Positions 19,901 to 27,330 of a DNA stretch of 64,000 nucleotides are shown one piece after another. The DNA is from Alphaproteobacteria bacterium (lineage in GTDB: Bacteria; Pseudomonadota; Alphaproteobacteria; Rhodospirillales; Casp-alpha2). The stretch spans positions 176,211 to 240,210 of the forward strand of contig JAJRRU010000003.1 in assembly GCA_024279135.1 (NCBI GenBank). The letters are read 5' to 3'. The notes under the pieces were generated by a model. The model saw nothing but the letters and a program-made list of their open reading frames with translations. It searched no databases and had not been told where the DNA came from. Position 1 is the first letter of the stretch. Each line of letters starts with the position of its first letter. Position numbers and translations under genes: made by a program.

Positions 19901-20518
19901 GGCAGTACGGCGACCACATCGGTGACGGTTGCTGTCGATGTGCCGGATGTTTCCGATACGGTTGGTACAGACAGTGGTGAAACACTGTCGGGAACCACCG
20001 GTGGTGAAACAATCTTTGGCATGGATGGCGATGATATCATTACCGGAGGCGGCGGTGTTGACACACTTTACGCCGGTGGTGGCAATGATACGGTTACCGG
20101 TGGTGCGCAAGCCGATACTATCGACGGTGGAGCTGGAATTGATACCATCGTTGGTGGTGGCGGTGATGATAACATTACGGGCGGTGCCGGTGACGATACT
20201 CTAAGCGGTGGTAGCGGGGCCGATACCTTTGAGTTCGATGCCAACAGCGGTTCCGATATTATCACGGACATTCTGGCCGAAGACACCATCGTCTTCAACG
20301 GTCAGGAATTCAATGCCGAGGATATGGTGTTCAGTGAGAATGTCGATGGCGATGTGGAAATTTCCTTCACCGGCGTTCCCGATTCCAAAGTGACCCTGGA
20401 AGGGGTCAAGACCGCAGACCTTGACAGGGATGGTGATGGCTCAATCGAAGCCGGAGAAGGCTATACGGTTGCTGAGAGCGGTGACCAGGTCACGATCACC
20501 ATCGACCCGCAAAGCTAG
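16964..20518 (+). CDS. FecR-domain / RTX calcium-binding surface or secreted protein
   Basis: A 1,184-residue acidic protein without a Sec signal peptide. In order: a polar N terminus, a FecR-like domain (about 110-275, with VGDPVYQGDTLESG and TPVATIGIRGTQV), an Ala/Glu-rich helical segment (about 323-486), a first block of RTX nonapeptides (GGxGxDxLx, about 515-680), two beta-sandwich modules (about 766-993), a second RTX block (about 1000-1091), and an acidic C-terminal tail. The layout fits a type I secreted, Ca2+-folded adhesin or matrix protein; no type I secretion genes lie in the window. ATG follows an AAGGAAG ribosome site. The stop codon TAG lies within the terminal repeat of an adjacent MITE. 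Confidence 0.87.
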   Translation: MADGGMKTPGENQNGGPAILQADDTGSVSMPEGLSLADASFELSGDDLHITWPDGSRASIEDFSTSTPSLSDGQGISLSGDMTLQLAQVDVPQAPGSVISFDAGSEVLGGTDGSSIGSVDDVSGSVWAVRVDGTRVELNVGDPVYQGDTLESGADGSVSIILVDETTFSMGEEGLIVLDEMIYDPGTQEGSISLSALEGVFTFVSGQVAKTDPDAMTIDTPVATIGIRGTQVGLNLEDEGGMKVILMEEADGFVGEVVITNDGGVVILNTAFAGSTVGDFGSAPADSYEVDKASFLQDFGAALKALPSVNNANTYGVNEINLELLIEEAIQEIQEIEAELEAEAEAEAESELAEELEVEVELSDSAEDEAVATELAEAKAKAEAEAEALALAEAQEAADAQAEAEAEAEVLAQAQAEAEALALAEENARKQAQAEAEAEALILEEDARKQAQADADAEAVAQAQANATVVEEERRDIVVEEVIEEVVDPEFQLTTSADGGSSVGVVMKASGGTFSVSDSSDYSVIGGAGADTILLGGGTDFIASGAGDDLVDAGGGNDIISGGSGLGIDTYIGGEGVDWVIYPSAKDGYDLLINLGAEQFVTVNGSLVQLDANSAQDASSDPDLVWIENDILTSIENVMGGEGDDIITGSADANVLVGNLGDDALFGGAGDDTLIGGSIFDNADLTVSGSAYVGQNAVSGGGGSDYLSGGSGTDTVLYGGSFGDYTFSMNADDLVQVHAADGSVDTLADVEIIKFADGGTLSVGLPPTLTVSAAAGDDNSAIPLDISASFDFGLDDLAAITISGIPSGAVLMSGSTVISIDNSGSATLSADQLTGLTFTPASDSGGTINLTVTADSVLSATGSTQTLSIDVTALASAPELSVSDNAIGMETANSAQFDFSTVTTDSSEVISSIQISGVPTGGKLYIITDGGIKVQMAVVNGVATFSPTIGSSVVVETPNGYSGGDFSLTVTSTSTEAGGGSTATTSVTVAVDVPDVSDTVGTDSGETLSGTTGGETIFGMDGDDIITGGGGVDTLYAGGGNDTVTGGAQADTIDGGAGIDTIVGGGGDDNITGGAGDDTLSGGSGADTFEFDANSGSDIITDILAEDTIVFNGQEFNAEDMVFSENVDGDVEISFTGVPDSKVTLEGVKTADLDRDGDGSIEAGEGYTVAESGDQVTITIDPQS

Positions 20519-20785
20519 AGTGTTTCCGGGTTAAATTGACCCATTCTGATGCCCTGTGGCGTGGTAGTCCGCAAGGTGTCCATCGCCGTGCGATGTGGGG
20601 CATCGGGCAAGATGGACAACGCCGCGACCGCCCGCCACAGGACACCCTTTGGGGCCGGTCCATATGAACCTGGACAGCGCGTCGGACTTCTTGACCGTGG
20701 CCCCGCCACGCTCTGCAAAGATCTCCTTATTCAGGCACATATGGACTCGGTCAGAATGCGTCAATTTATCCCGGAAGCACTCTAG
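20515..20785. mobile_element. 271-bp MITE-like element with 35-bp terminal inverted repeats
   Basis: Bases 20515-20549 and the reverse complement of 20751-20785 agree at 32 of 35 positions, both beginning CTAGAGTG(T/C)TTCCGGG. The interior is GC-rich and has overlapping short frames but no convincing protein, and no transposase is encoded. The ends begin with CTAG, which may be part of the target. The left end supplies the stop codon of the RTX gene. This is best read as a non-autonomous element. Its interior frames are likely to be called spurious hypothetical proteins elsewhere. Confidence 0.75.
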
Positions 20786-20800
20786 AGCACTTCCGGGATA
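20767..20800. repeat. 34-bp palindrome at the MITE right end joined to a second repeat end
   Basis: Bases 20767-20783 and the reverse complement of 20784-20800 agree at 15 of 17 positions, centred on CTAG. The right half (CTAGAGCACTTCCGGGATA) is itself a near copy of the element's terminal repeat in the opposite orientation. The site therefore looks like two abutting element ends, one belonging to a lost or truncated copy. It could fold as a strong hairpin. Confidence 0.6.
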
Positions 20801-20811
20801 TTATGACAATA

Positions 20812-20840
20812 AAAAGCCCCGGAGATAGTCCGGGGTTTTA
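20812..20840 (-). terminator. Rho-independent terminator of the small Arg/Glu-rich gene
   Basis: The arms CCCCGGA (20817-20823) and TCCGGGG (20829-20835) are separated by a five-base loop. Read leftward, the stem is followed by a run of T. It lies 10 bases past the stop of the 55-codon leftward ORF, so it probably ends that transcript. A shorter T run on the plus side could let it act in both directions. Confidence 0.7.
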
Positions 20841-20850
20841 TTCATTGTCT

Positions 20851-21018
20851 TTACAGTCTGCGTTTTTCAAGAGTCCGTCGGATTTGGTCTTCACGCCGTT
20901 CGTTATTTTCCTCACGGGTTCCGTCCCGCCGGTCGTCAGACATCCGGCGCTCATGGTCGCGCCGTTCAGACTCACGACGCTCGCTAGCTGTCTCATGGTC
21001 AATTATTGAGGTGTTCAT
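20851..21018 (-). CDS. 55-residue Arg/Glu-rich charged protein
   Basis: A short frame on the minus strand starts ATG at 21018 and ends TAA at 20851. It encodes a very charged peptide starting MNTSIIDHETASERRESERR and continuing with repeated ERR, DRR and EDQIRR motifs, ending LEKRRL. About half the residues are Arg, Glu or Asp, giving a likely single amphipathic helix. An AGGGAAAAGGG ribosome site lies just upstream and a good terminator lies just downstream, which together support a real gene. No family is recognised. The overlapping plus-strand frame at 20803-21009 is judged a shadow. Confidence 0.6.
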   Translation of the reverse strand: MNTSIIDHETASERRESERRDHERRMSDDRRDGTREENNERREDQIRRTLEKRRL

Positions 21019-21200
21019 ACCCTTTTCCCTAGTCCAGTAGATTGGATTTTTATATTGTTATAATAATTGAATGCGGACCTTACTGTAATTCACTATATTT
21101 TACAATGTATTAGAAATCATGAACGAATTGATGAAATAAGGGTGGTAAAAAACCTGTAGACGCATACAGTCCCCCCGGAATTAACTTTTTATGTAGATGG

Positions 21201-22805
21201 ATGACAGAGCCTGACATGACGACTCTCTCAGCGGCAGTAGAAAACCGCCGAACCTTTGCAATCATTGCCCACCCCGATGCCGGTAAGACCACACTGACGG
21301 AAAAGTTATTGTTACTGGGCGGTGCGATCCAGTCAGCCGGTGCGGTAAAGGCCCGCGGTGAACAACGACGTGCGCGTTCTGACTGGATGAAGGTCGAACG
21401 CGAGCGTGGTATTTCTGTGGCCTCATCGGTCATGACCTACGAATACCAGGGTCGGATATTCAATTTGCTCGATACACCGGGCCACGAGGATTTCAGTGAA
21501 GATACCTACCGGACACTGACGGCCGTTGATTCTGCTATCATGGTGCTGGATTGTGCCAAGGGCATTGAAACCCAGACCCGCAAGTTGTTCGAAGTCTGTC
21601 GGTTGCGCGATATGCCGATCATCACCTTTGTCAACAAGCTCGACCGTGAAAGCCGTGATCCGTTTGAACTGCTCGATGAGATCGAACAATCCCTGCAACT
21701 GGATGTCAGTCCGGCAAGCTGGCCTATCGGATCGGGCAGAAACTTCAAGGGGTGTTATGACCTGCTCAATGACCGGTTGTTGCTGATTAACAAAACAAAA
21801 GGCGAACGACCGGATATTACCCATACGTGTAACGGGCTTGATGATCCCATGCTGGATGAATTCCTCGGCGAGATGGACGCCGCAAAATTACGCGAAGATA
21901 TTGAAATGGTTCGAGGTCTTTGCCCGGAATTTGATTTGCAGGCTTACCGTGATGGCAATCTGACACCGGTGTTTTTTGGCAGTGCCCTGAATAGCTTCGG
22001 GGTGCGAGAATTACTGGATGGGGTGGCGCAAATGGCACCGCCTCCCTTGCCCCAGCCCAGTTCCTTGCGCAACGTATTGCCGACCGAGGAAAAGGTCACG
22101 GCATTTGTGTTTAAAATTCAGGCTAACATGGACCCCAGGCATCGCGACCGTATTGCTTTTGTGCGGATATGTTCAGGGCAGTTCAGGCGGGGCATGAAAT
22201 TGAAACATGTACGCAGTTCCAAGATGCTCAACGTCCATAATGCCGTGTTGTTTCTGGCCCAGGACCGGGAACTGGCCGAAGATGCCTGGCCGGGTGATAT
22301 AATCGGTATCCCCAACCACGGGAATTTACGGATCGGCGACACCCTGAGCGAGAACGAGGAAATCCGGTTTTCCGGCGTGCCCAGCTTTGCGCCTGAATTG
22401 TTACAGCGGGCCCGCCCGGATGACCCCTTGAAATCCAAACATCTGGGCCGTGCACTCCAGCAACTGGCCGAGGAAGGCGCGGTCAGTGTGTTCAAACCCA
22501 TGATCGGGGCCGACTGGATTGTCGGGGTGGTCGGGGCCTTGCAATTCGAGGTCATGGCCGACCGCATTCGCACGGAATATCAGGTGCCGGTAAATTTCGA
22601 ACAAACCGAACTTCTTACCGCCCGGTGGGTATCGTGCGAAGACGCCCATTTGCTGAAGAAATTCGTCGATGCCAATAAATCATCGCTGGGTCTGGATCAC
22701 GACGGCGATCTGGTGTTCCTGGCACGCAACAATTGGCACCTGAACAAGGCCCAGGAAGATTACCCCAAAGTGGTATTTTCTAAAATCAAGGAACAGGCGG
22801 TTTAG
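21201..22805 (+). CDS. prfC: Peptide chain release factor 3
   Basis: A 534-residue translational GTPase. G1 is AHPDAGKTTL, the switch-2 motif is DTPGHEDFS, and G4 is NKLD. The RF3-specific start RRTFAIIAHPDAGKTTLTEK, the QSAGAVK region and the C-terminal domain with GALQFEVMADR are all present. It removes RF1/RF2 from ribosomes after peptide release. The length matches the family (about 527-535). The visible start at 21201 could be trimmed to the second Met (MTTLSAAV, 21216). It converges with the TusA-like gene across 24 bases. Confidence 0.96.
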   Translation: MTEPDMTTLSAAVENRRTFAIIAHPDAGKTTLTEKLLLLGGAIQSAGAVKARGEQRRARSDWMKVERERGISVASSVMTYEYQGRIFNLLDTPGHEDFSEDTYRTLTAVDSAIMVLDCAKGIETQTRKLFEVCRLRDMPIITFVNKLDRESRDPFELLDEIEQSLQLDVSPASWPIGSGRNFKGCYDLLNDRLLLINKTKGERPDITHTCNGLDDPMLDEFLGEMDAAKLREDIEMVRGLCPEFDLQAYRDGNLTPVFFGSALNSFGVRELLDGVAQMAPPPLPQPSSLRNVLPTEEKVTAFVFKIQANMDPRHRDRIAFVRICSGQFRRGMKLKHVRSSKMLNVHNAVLFLAQDRELAEDAWPGDIIGIPNHGNLRIGDTLSENEEIRFSGVPSFAPELLQRARPDDPLKSKHLGRALQQLAEEGAVSVFKPMIGADWIVGVVGALQFEVMADRIRTEYQVPVNFEQTELLTARWVSCEDAHLLKKFVDANKSSLGLDHDGDLVFLARNNWHLNKAQEDYPKVVFSKIKEQAV

Positions 22806-22829
22806 TTTTCTGCCGTTAATGTAGAGAAA

Positions 22830-23057
22830 TCATTTCCGGGTTTTCCGAATGGTATAGCTATAAACCCCGTCTGTTTCTTCAGATGCCACCAATTTATTGC
22901 CAGTAGTATTGCAAAAATGCGGGATATCAATGGCTGATGCCGGATCGGTTGCCAGCACAGTCAACAGATCGCCATCGTGCAATTCCGAAAGTGCCTTGCG
23001 GGCCTTGAGAACCGGGATCGGGCAGTTGTATCCGCGGGCGTCCATTATCGTACTCAT
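22830..23057 (-). CDS. TusA-family sulfur carrier
   Basis: A 75-residue protein with the CPxP signature (NCPIPVLKARKAL, Cys12) and the typical beta-alpha-beta-alpha-beta pattern including LLTVLATDPASAIDIPHF. TusA-like proteins carry persulfide sulfur on the active cysteine for tRNA thiolation or related sulfur transfer. Whether this is TusA itself or a paralogue cannot be told. An internal Met at residue 5 is an alternative start. It is a single gene between convergent prfC and a divergent SDR gene. Confidence 0.88.
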   Translation of the reverse strand: MSTIMDARGYNCPIPVLKARKALSELHDGDLLTVLATDPASAIDIPHFCNTTGNKLVASEETDGVYSYTIRKTRK

Positions 23058-23180
23058 GAAGATTTCCCGGTGAGAATTTCAATCATCATAAATTGATCTT
23101 TTTTATGGTATATGCAAGGTGTATTCTCATGTCAAATCCTGTAATTGACTACTTGCAGTGACCATGTGGGAGAACCGTCG

Positions 23181-23957
23181 ATGGCCAGTGAATTCGCAGA
23201 CACAAGGGTTCTGATTACCGCCGGGGCCTCGGGCATTGGTGCGGTTACGGCAAAATATTTTCTCGACGCCGGTGCCCGTGTTCATATCTGTGATATTAAC
23301 GAGGCTGCTGTTTCGCGGTTTTTAGCTGAGAATCCATCTGCTACGGGGTGCGTGACAGACGTGTCTGATGAACGGGCAGTTGCCGCGCTTTTTACGGTGG
23401 TTGAAAAACAGCTCGGCGGGTTGGATGTGATGTACAACAACGCCGGTATCGCCGGTCCAACCGCCCTGATCCAGGACGTATCCTATACCGATTGGCATAC
23501 CTGTTTAGATGTTAACCTGGGGGCGGCGTTTTTATGCTCCCGTCATGCTATCGCCCTGTTAAAAGCCGCCGGGGGCGGTTCGATCATCAATATGTCCTCG
23601 ACGGCGGGTCTGTTCGGTTACCCCCGCCGCGCACCATATTGTGCAGCAAAGTGGGCAATTATCGGCTTTACAAAAACCCTCGCCATGGAACTGGGCGGGG
23701 ATGGTATCCGGGCAAACTGTATATGCCCCGGATCGGTCAGCGGGGACCGTATGGACAAGGTGGTCGCCCATCAGGCTGCGGCCAGTGGGGAGAGTGAAGA
23801 CGATATTCGCAAAAGCTATGTATCCTCGGTCTCTCTCAAGACATTCGTTTCGCCCCAGGACATTGCAGCCCTGGTGCTGTTCCTGTGTTCCCAAGCAGGC
23901 AGCAAGATTTCCGGACAGGCTATTCCGGTTGACGGTCATTCAGAGGCGGTCCAGTAG
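23181..23957 (+). CDS. SDR family oxidoreductase
   Basis: A 258-residue classical short-chain dehydrogenase. Nucleotide-binding motif ITAGASGIG, NNAG, the Ser of INMSSTAG, and catalytic Tyr/Lys in APYCAAKWA are present. The C terminus has the common FLCSQAGSKISGQAIPVDGH ending. The substrate is unknown. ATG 23181 follows a GGGAG ribosome site and gives a normal N terminus; the longer frame from 23145 adds a non-conserved stretch. A hairpin repeat remnant lies just past its stop. Confidence 0.9.
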   Translation: MASEFADTRVLITAGASGIGAVTAKYFLDAGARVHICDINEAAVSRFLAENPSATGCVTDVSDERAVAALFTVVEKQLGGLDVMYNNAGIAGPTALIQDVSYTDWHTCLDVNLGAAFLCSRHAIALLKAAGGGSIINMSSTAGLFGYPRRAPYCAAKWAIIGFTKTLAMELGGDGIRANCICPGSVSGDRMDKVVAHQAAASGESEDDIRKSYVSSVSLKTFVSPQDIAALVLFLCSQAGSKISGQAIPVDGHSEAVQ

Positions 23958-23958
23958 G

Positions 23959-23992
23959 CTAGAGTGTTTCAATTTAACCTGGAAATACTCTA
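23959..23992. repeat. Deletion remnant of the MITE, folded as a hairpin
   Basis: The sequence begins CTAGAGTGTTTC and ends GAAATACTCTA, arms that pair at 10 of 11 positions around an 11-base loop. Read from the right end, about 22 of 24 bases match the terminal repeat of the 20515-20785 element. It looks like two element ends joined after loss of the interior. It sits between convergent SDR and TraR/DksA genes, where the hairpin may help end both transcripts. Confidence 0.55.
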
Positions 23993-24004
23993 TTGAGCAG
24001 GTGC

Positions 24005-24361
24005 TTAGCGTGATAACCCGCTCGCGCAACTGATGCAGGTCGGCGTCGATGGATCGTTGCCCAGACGTTTTGGTTCGATCAGCTCGCCACAGCTCAGGCA
24101 ATAGCCAAATTCACCGTCCTCGACCCTATGCAGGGCGGCTTCGATGCGTTTGATCTCGATCTCACGCCTTCTGTCGGTTTCAAGCGCCATGGCCTGGGTC
24201 TGGATGGCATCCATGCGGGTCAGTCTGCCCGATGTAGTCTGGTCCAGGGTGACAGGCGCACGGGATTCAGCCGTGGCCTCGTGGGCTGTACGCAGCTCCG
24301 TTAGTTTGCTTTTCAGCCCTTTGGCATACGCTGTAATGGTTTTCTTATTTATTTCCGACAT
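24005..24361 (-). CDS. TraR/DksA family C4 zinc-finger protein
   Basis: A 118-residue protein with a helical N-terminal half and a C-terminal zinc finger, CLSCGELIEPKRLGNDPSTPTC..C in outline, matching the dksA/traR C4 type. Such proteins bind in the secondary channel of RNA polymerase. It is shorter than E. coli DksA (151 residues) and lacks its full coiled-coil tip, so it is a DksA-like or TraR-like paralogue. It converges with the SDR gene across the hairpin remnant. Confidence 0.88.
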   Translation of the reverse strand: MSEINKKTITAYAKGLKSKLTELRTAHEATAESRAPVTLDQTTSGRLTRMDAIQTQAMALETDRRREIEIKRIEAALHRVEDGEFGYCLSCGELIEPKRLGNDPSTPTCISCASGLSR

Positions 24362-24482
24362 GCCATTACATTAGCGCAATTTATGGCTATGCGAAATATT
24401 ATTTCTTGGTATGGTTTAGCCAGCAGTGAATGTGCCATAATGTATGAAAGAAAAACCTTATTGATGAATACAGGTGTTATAC

Positions 24483-26030
24483 GTGCCTCAAAGTACTGGA
24501 AATAGTACAAACAATGACAACCCGATGGTAAACCCCACCAGGAAGACTGACGCGGGCGGGGCTAAAAAATCCTCAGCCATCGATTGGGATGTTATCTTTG
24601 ATCATCCTGAAACCGGTCTGGTGCCTCTTATCTACAAGGCAAGATCGGCCAAGGCCTTGCAACAATACAGTAAAGTGATTGGTGACGCGCTATTCAATCG
24701 CCAGGGAGACGAGGAACGGCGGCGGGCTTTCAGCACTGTGGTCAACGATATTCTGGAACACACCGCCAAGGGGGGCCATTCAAATGCGGTCGCCTTTTCG
24801 ACCGCAAAAACAAAGATATGTCAGGTCCTGCACAGTGTGAAAGAGGACCGCCAGAACCGTGCCCGCCAGGTCAACACAACAAATGTGAAGAAGATAAAAC
24901 GGACCAGGGATCTGGATATTGTTGAGGATATACCCGTCCCGTCAGCCGATGCCAAACCCGGCGATGAAACCTGGAAATTAAATATAGCGACGAAGCCAAC
25001 GCAAGCCACGCAAACGGCGAAAACAAATACAACTCAAGACGCCGCACCACCGGCAGAGTCTCGACAGGATGATACCCCCCCGGACGGCACCCCCGATGAC
25101 GACACCCCTGAGCAGGAAGAAACCCTGTTTGGTGGTTACAAAGAAGGAACCCCGGAGGCTTTCTTTATTTATGCCATGGGTCAGGCAATCGACGAGCGTC
25201 TGGCCGTATTGCGGGGCCAATCCATTGATACACGACACTTTGCCGATGGCATCCCCTATGTACTGTCAGCAGAGTTTGCCAGTCGTTTTAATGAATTCCT
25301 GTGCGAACAGGTTCTGCCCCAGTTGGTATTCGGCTGTTATGTGATGATAAACCGAATGGCGGTCCGCCAGAAAGAGGAGTGGGGCGAGTTTTTGAAAAAG
25401 GCTCTGCTCGATCGGGCTGACAGGGTTATTTTGTGGGAGCGTTGGCAGATTGCCTGGCTCGATTGCACAACCCAGCGTGACTTGCCGCCGAAGCCTGATT
25501 TTAATGTGCCAAAGGTGAAAAAGGGATTGTTCGCATTTTTAGCCAAACTGGCCGAAGATGACCACTACGATGACGAAGATGATGGCGAGCTGACCGAGGA
25601 AGAATGGCGCGAAGCCGTACGAATTGCCAATATAGAAAATGCCAAGGCCAAGGATAACTGGCAGAACCTGTGTGAGCCAGGTCACGACTATATCGCACCC
25701 GTTGATGCGGATAACAGGGTGTTGATGGAAATTTTTGGCCACGACCCGGAGATCTACATCGAGAATATTGCCAGGCTGCAAAAAATCGTCAAGTTGGAGA
25801 GCGGCAGGGCGCGACAGTTTGAATCCTACCAGTGCGGGGATAATCTTGATCTGCCGTTGCTGTCGGTGTGTTATCGATACCCCAAAGTCATGCTGCAAGG
25901 CGATGTGCCGGTATTGTCCACGTTTGTGGCAAGTTTTGATGACAACTGGAAAGATGCCACCCTGCCGCTGACCACCCGTTATTTGTCCGACAAGATGAAG
26001 CGCGTGTATACCGAAGATGAACCCTACTGA
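24483..26030 (+). CDS. Protein of unknown function, 515 residues
   Basis: No family is recognised. The N-terminal 100 residues are helical and basic (MVNPTRKTDAGG, RRRAFSTVVNDILEHTAKG). A Pro/Thr/Asp/Gln-rich linker follows (about 155-215). A folded C-terminal region of about 300 residues has Trp-rich helices (WERWQIAWLDC), an acidic patch (DDHYDDEDDGELTEEEW) and a C-terminal domain with YQCGDNLDLPLLSVCYRYPK. No signal peptide or membrane helix is seen. The start is uncertain: GTG 24483 follows ACAGG; GTG 24474 and ATG 24525 are alternatives. Its stop abuts the convergent dehydrogenase gene. Confidence 0.75.
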   Translation: MPQSTGNSTNNDNPMVNPTRKTDAGGAKKSSAIDWDVIFDHPETGLVPLIYKARSAKALQQYSKVIGDALFNRQGDEERRRAFSTVVNDILEHTAKGGHSNAVAFSTAKTKICQVLHSVKEDRQNRARQVNTTNVKKIKRTRDLDIVEDIPVPSADAKPGDETWKLNIATKPTQATQTAKTNTTQDAAPPAESRQDDTPPDGTPDDDTPEQEETLFGGYKEGTPEAFFIYAMGQAIDERLAVLRGQSIDTRHFADGIPYVLSAEFASRFNEFLCEQVLPQLVFGCYVMINRMAVRQKEEWGEFLKKALLDRADRVILWERWQIAWLDCTTQRDLPPKPDFNVPKVKKGLFAFLAKLAEDDHYDDEDDGELTEEEWREAVRIANIENAKAKDNWQNLCEPGHDYIAPVDADNRVLMEIFGHDPEIYIENIARLQKIVKLESGRARQFESYQCGDNLDLPLLSVCYRYPKVMLQGDVPVLSTFVASFDDNWKDATLPLTTRYLSDKMKRVYTEDEPY

Positions 26031-27023
26031 TCAGCTCGCGGTATTGGGAACGTAGCCTTTCTGCTTGTCCACCATATTGATGAGATTCTGTCCGGATAAA
26101 TAGCGTTTAAAATTATCCAGAAAAACATCGATAACGGCTTGCTCATGGCCTTGGTAATCGCCGCTGGAGTGGGGCGAAACAATCATGTTTGGGGCGTCCC
26201 AGATTGCATTGTCTGCTGGCAGAGGTTCATCTCTGAACACATCGAGAGCGGCACTGCCGATGTGGCCTTCGTTAAGGGCGTTTAATAAATCATCCTCATT
26301 GACCAGGGCACCGCGCCCGATGTTGATGAACTGGGCATCAGGTTTCATGGCGGTGAATTGGGCCTGGCTGAACAGGTTTTCATTTTCCGGGGTCATGGGG
26401 GTAATCAGCACAACATAATCGGCATCGCCAAGTACGGTGTTCAGTTCAGCCTGACCATGTATATGACCAAAATCCGGATCGTTCTGTCGCGCACTGCGCC
26501 CAACACCCTTTATCGTCAGACCAAAAGCCCTGCACAAGCGGGCGATTTCGCGGCCAATGCTGCCAACCCCGACGACCAACAGGGTTTGTCCGAGCATTAA
26601 CCTGTTCAGGCGATAATTCCATTCATTGTGACGCTGATACTCCAGCGAACGGGCCATGTCTTTGGCATGGGCAATCATCATGCCGAGTGCCCATTCGGCC
26701 ATGGCCCGGTCAAACACGCCGCGTGAATTGGTTAATGATATAGGTGATGCTACCAGTGCGGGGAACATGGCTCTTTCAACCCCGGCCCCGCCCCAGTGTA
26801 TCCACTTCAAATCTGTTGCCTGGGCCCAGCATTGTTCCAGATCGTTAGCCCGGAAATTCCACCCCAACAGGACTTCTGCGCCGGGCAGGGCATTTGCCAG
26901 CGAAGCGCGATCCGTTACGAAGCGAAGTTCTGCCTGATCCTCAAGGGATGAAATGGCGGGCAGGTCAATGGCGGATTTGGCACCCTGTATGACAACGGGA
27001 ATGCGTTTGTGGGTCTGGGTCAT
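26031..27023 (-). CDS. D-2-hydroxyacid dehydrogenase
   Basis: A 330-residue NAD(P)-dependent enzyme of the D-isomer 2-hydroxyacid dehydrogenase family. The Rossmann motif is GVGSIGREIA. The catalytic triad is visible as Arg in INIGRGALVNEDDLL, Glu in VFRDEPLP, and His in SPHSSGD. It interconverts a 2-hydroxy acid and a 2-keto acid; the substrate is not set (hydroxypyruvate/glyoxylate types are common). It lies 24 bases downstream of a small conserved gene on the same strand, so the two may be co-transcribed. Confidence 0.9.
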   Translation of the reverse strand: MTQTHKRIPVVIQGAKSAIDLPAISSLEDQAELRFVTDRASLANALPGAEVLLGWNFRANDLEQCWAQATDLKWIHWGGAGVERAMFPALVASPISLTNSRGVFDRAMAEWALGMMIAHAKDMARSLEYQRHNEWNYRLNRLMLGQTLLVVGVGSIGREIARLCRAFGLTIKGVGRSARQNDPDFGHIHGQAELNTVLGDADYVVLITPMTPENENLFSQAQFTAMKPDAQFINIGRGALVNEDDLLNALNEGHIGSAALDVFRDEPLPADNAIWDAPNMIVSPHSSGDYQGHEQAVIDVFLDNFKRYLSGQNLINMVDKQKGYVPNTAS

Positions 27024-27047
27024 GTTTAACCGTGAAATGTGTCGCGA

Positions 27048-27269
27048 TTAGTGGAGTTTATTGCGATCGACTCTGGTAAACAAATTTGGATTATTGAGGG
27101 CCGCCGTGCTGAAAGTCAGCGGGTGGCGGTCATCGTTTATGGGCGATATATGAACATGTGGCGGATAACCGGTTAGATCCAGGACACGGATCACGACCCA
27201 CACACTATCGAATTTTTCGTTCTTACGAAAAATATCACCCTGTTGAATGCTGATTTTTGCTCTTGCCAT
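27048..27269 (-). CDS. Small conserved protein, 73 residues
   Basis: A short protein (MARAKISIQQGDIFRKNEKF) with a predicted all-beta pattern: VWVVIRVLDLTGYPPHVHISP followed by HPLTFSTAALNNPNLFTRV. It resembles small uncharacterised proteins of alphaproteobacteria that share the AKIS-Q-GD start and a PPH motif. No function is known. It precedes the hydroxyacid dehydrogenase gene by 24 bases and is divergent from the formylglutamate hydrolase operon. Confidence 0.7.
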   Translation of the reverse strand: MARAKISIQQGDIFRKNEKFDSVWVVIRVLDLTGYPPHVHISPINDDRHPLTFSTAALNNPNLFTRVDRNKLH

Positions 27270-27330
27270 GATTAATCATTAATGCCTAAACCTTGATTTT
27301 TAGTAAACAAATCACACTCTCGTAGCTAAC

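Noticed and set aside
20515..20828. Several 65-80 codon frames inside the MITE
   Set aside because: They overlap one another in different frames and on both strands of a repeat element; no ribosome sites or families support them.
20803..21009. 68-codon plus-strand frame MTIKSPGDSPG
   Set aside because: It lies antisense to the 55-residue ORF, which has an RBS and a terminator; this frame crosses the terminator hairpin.
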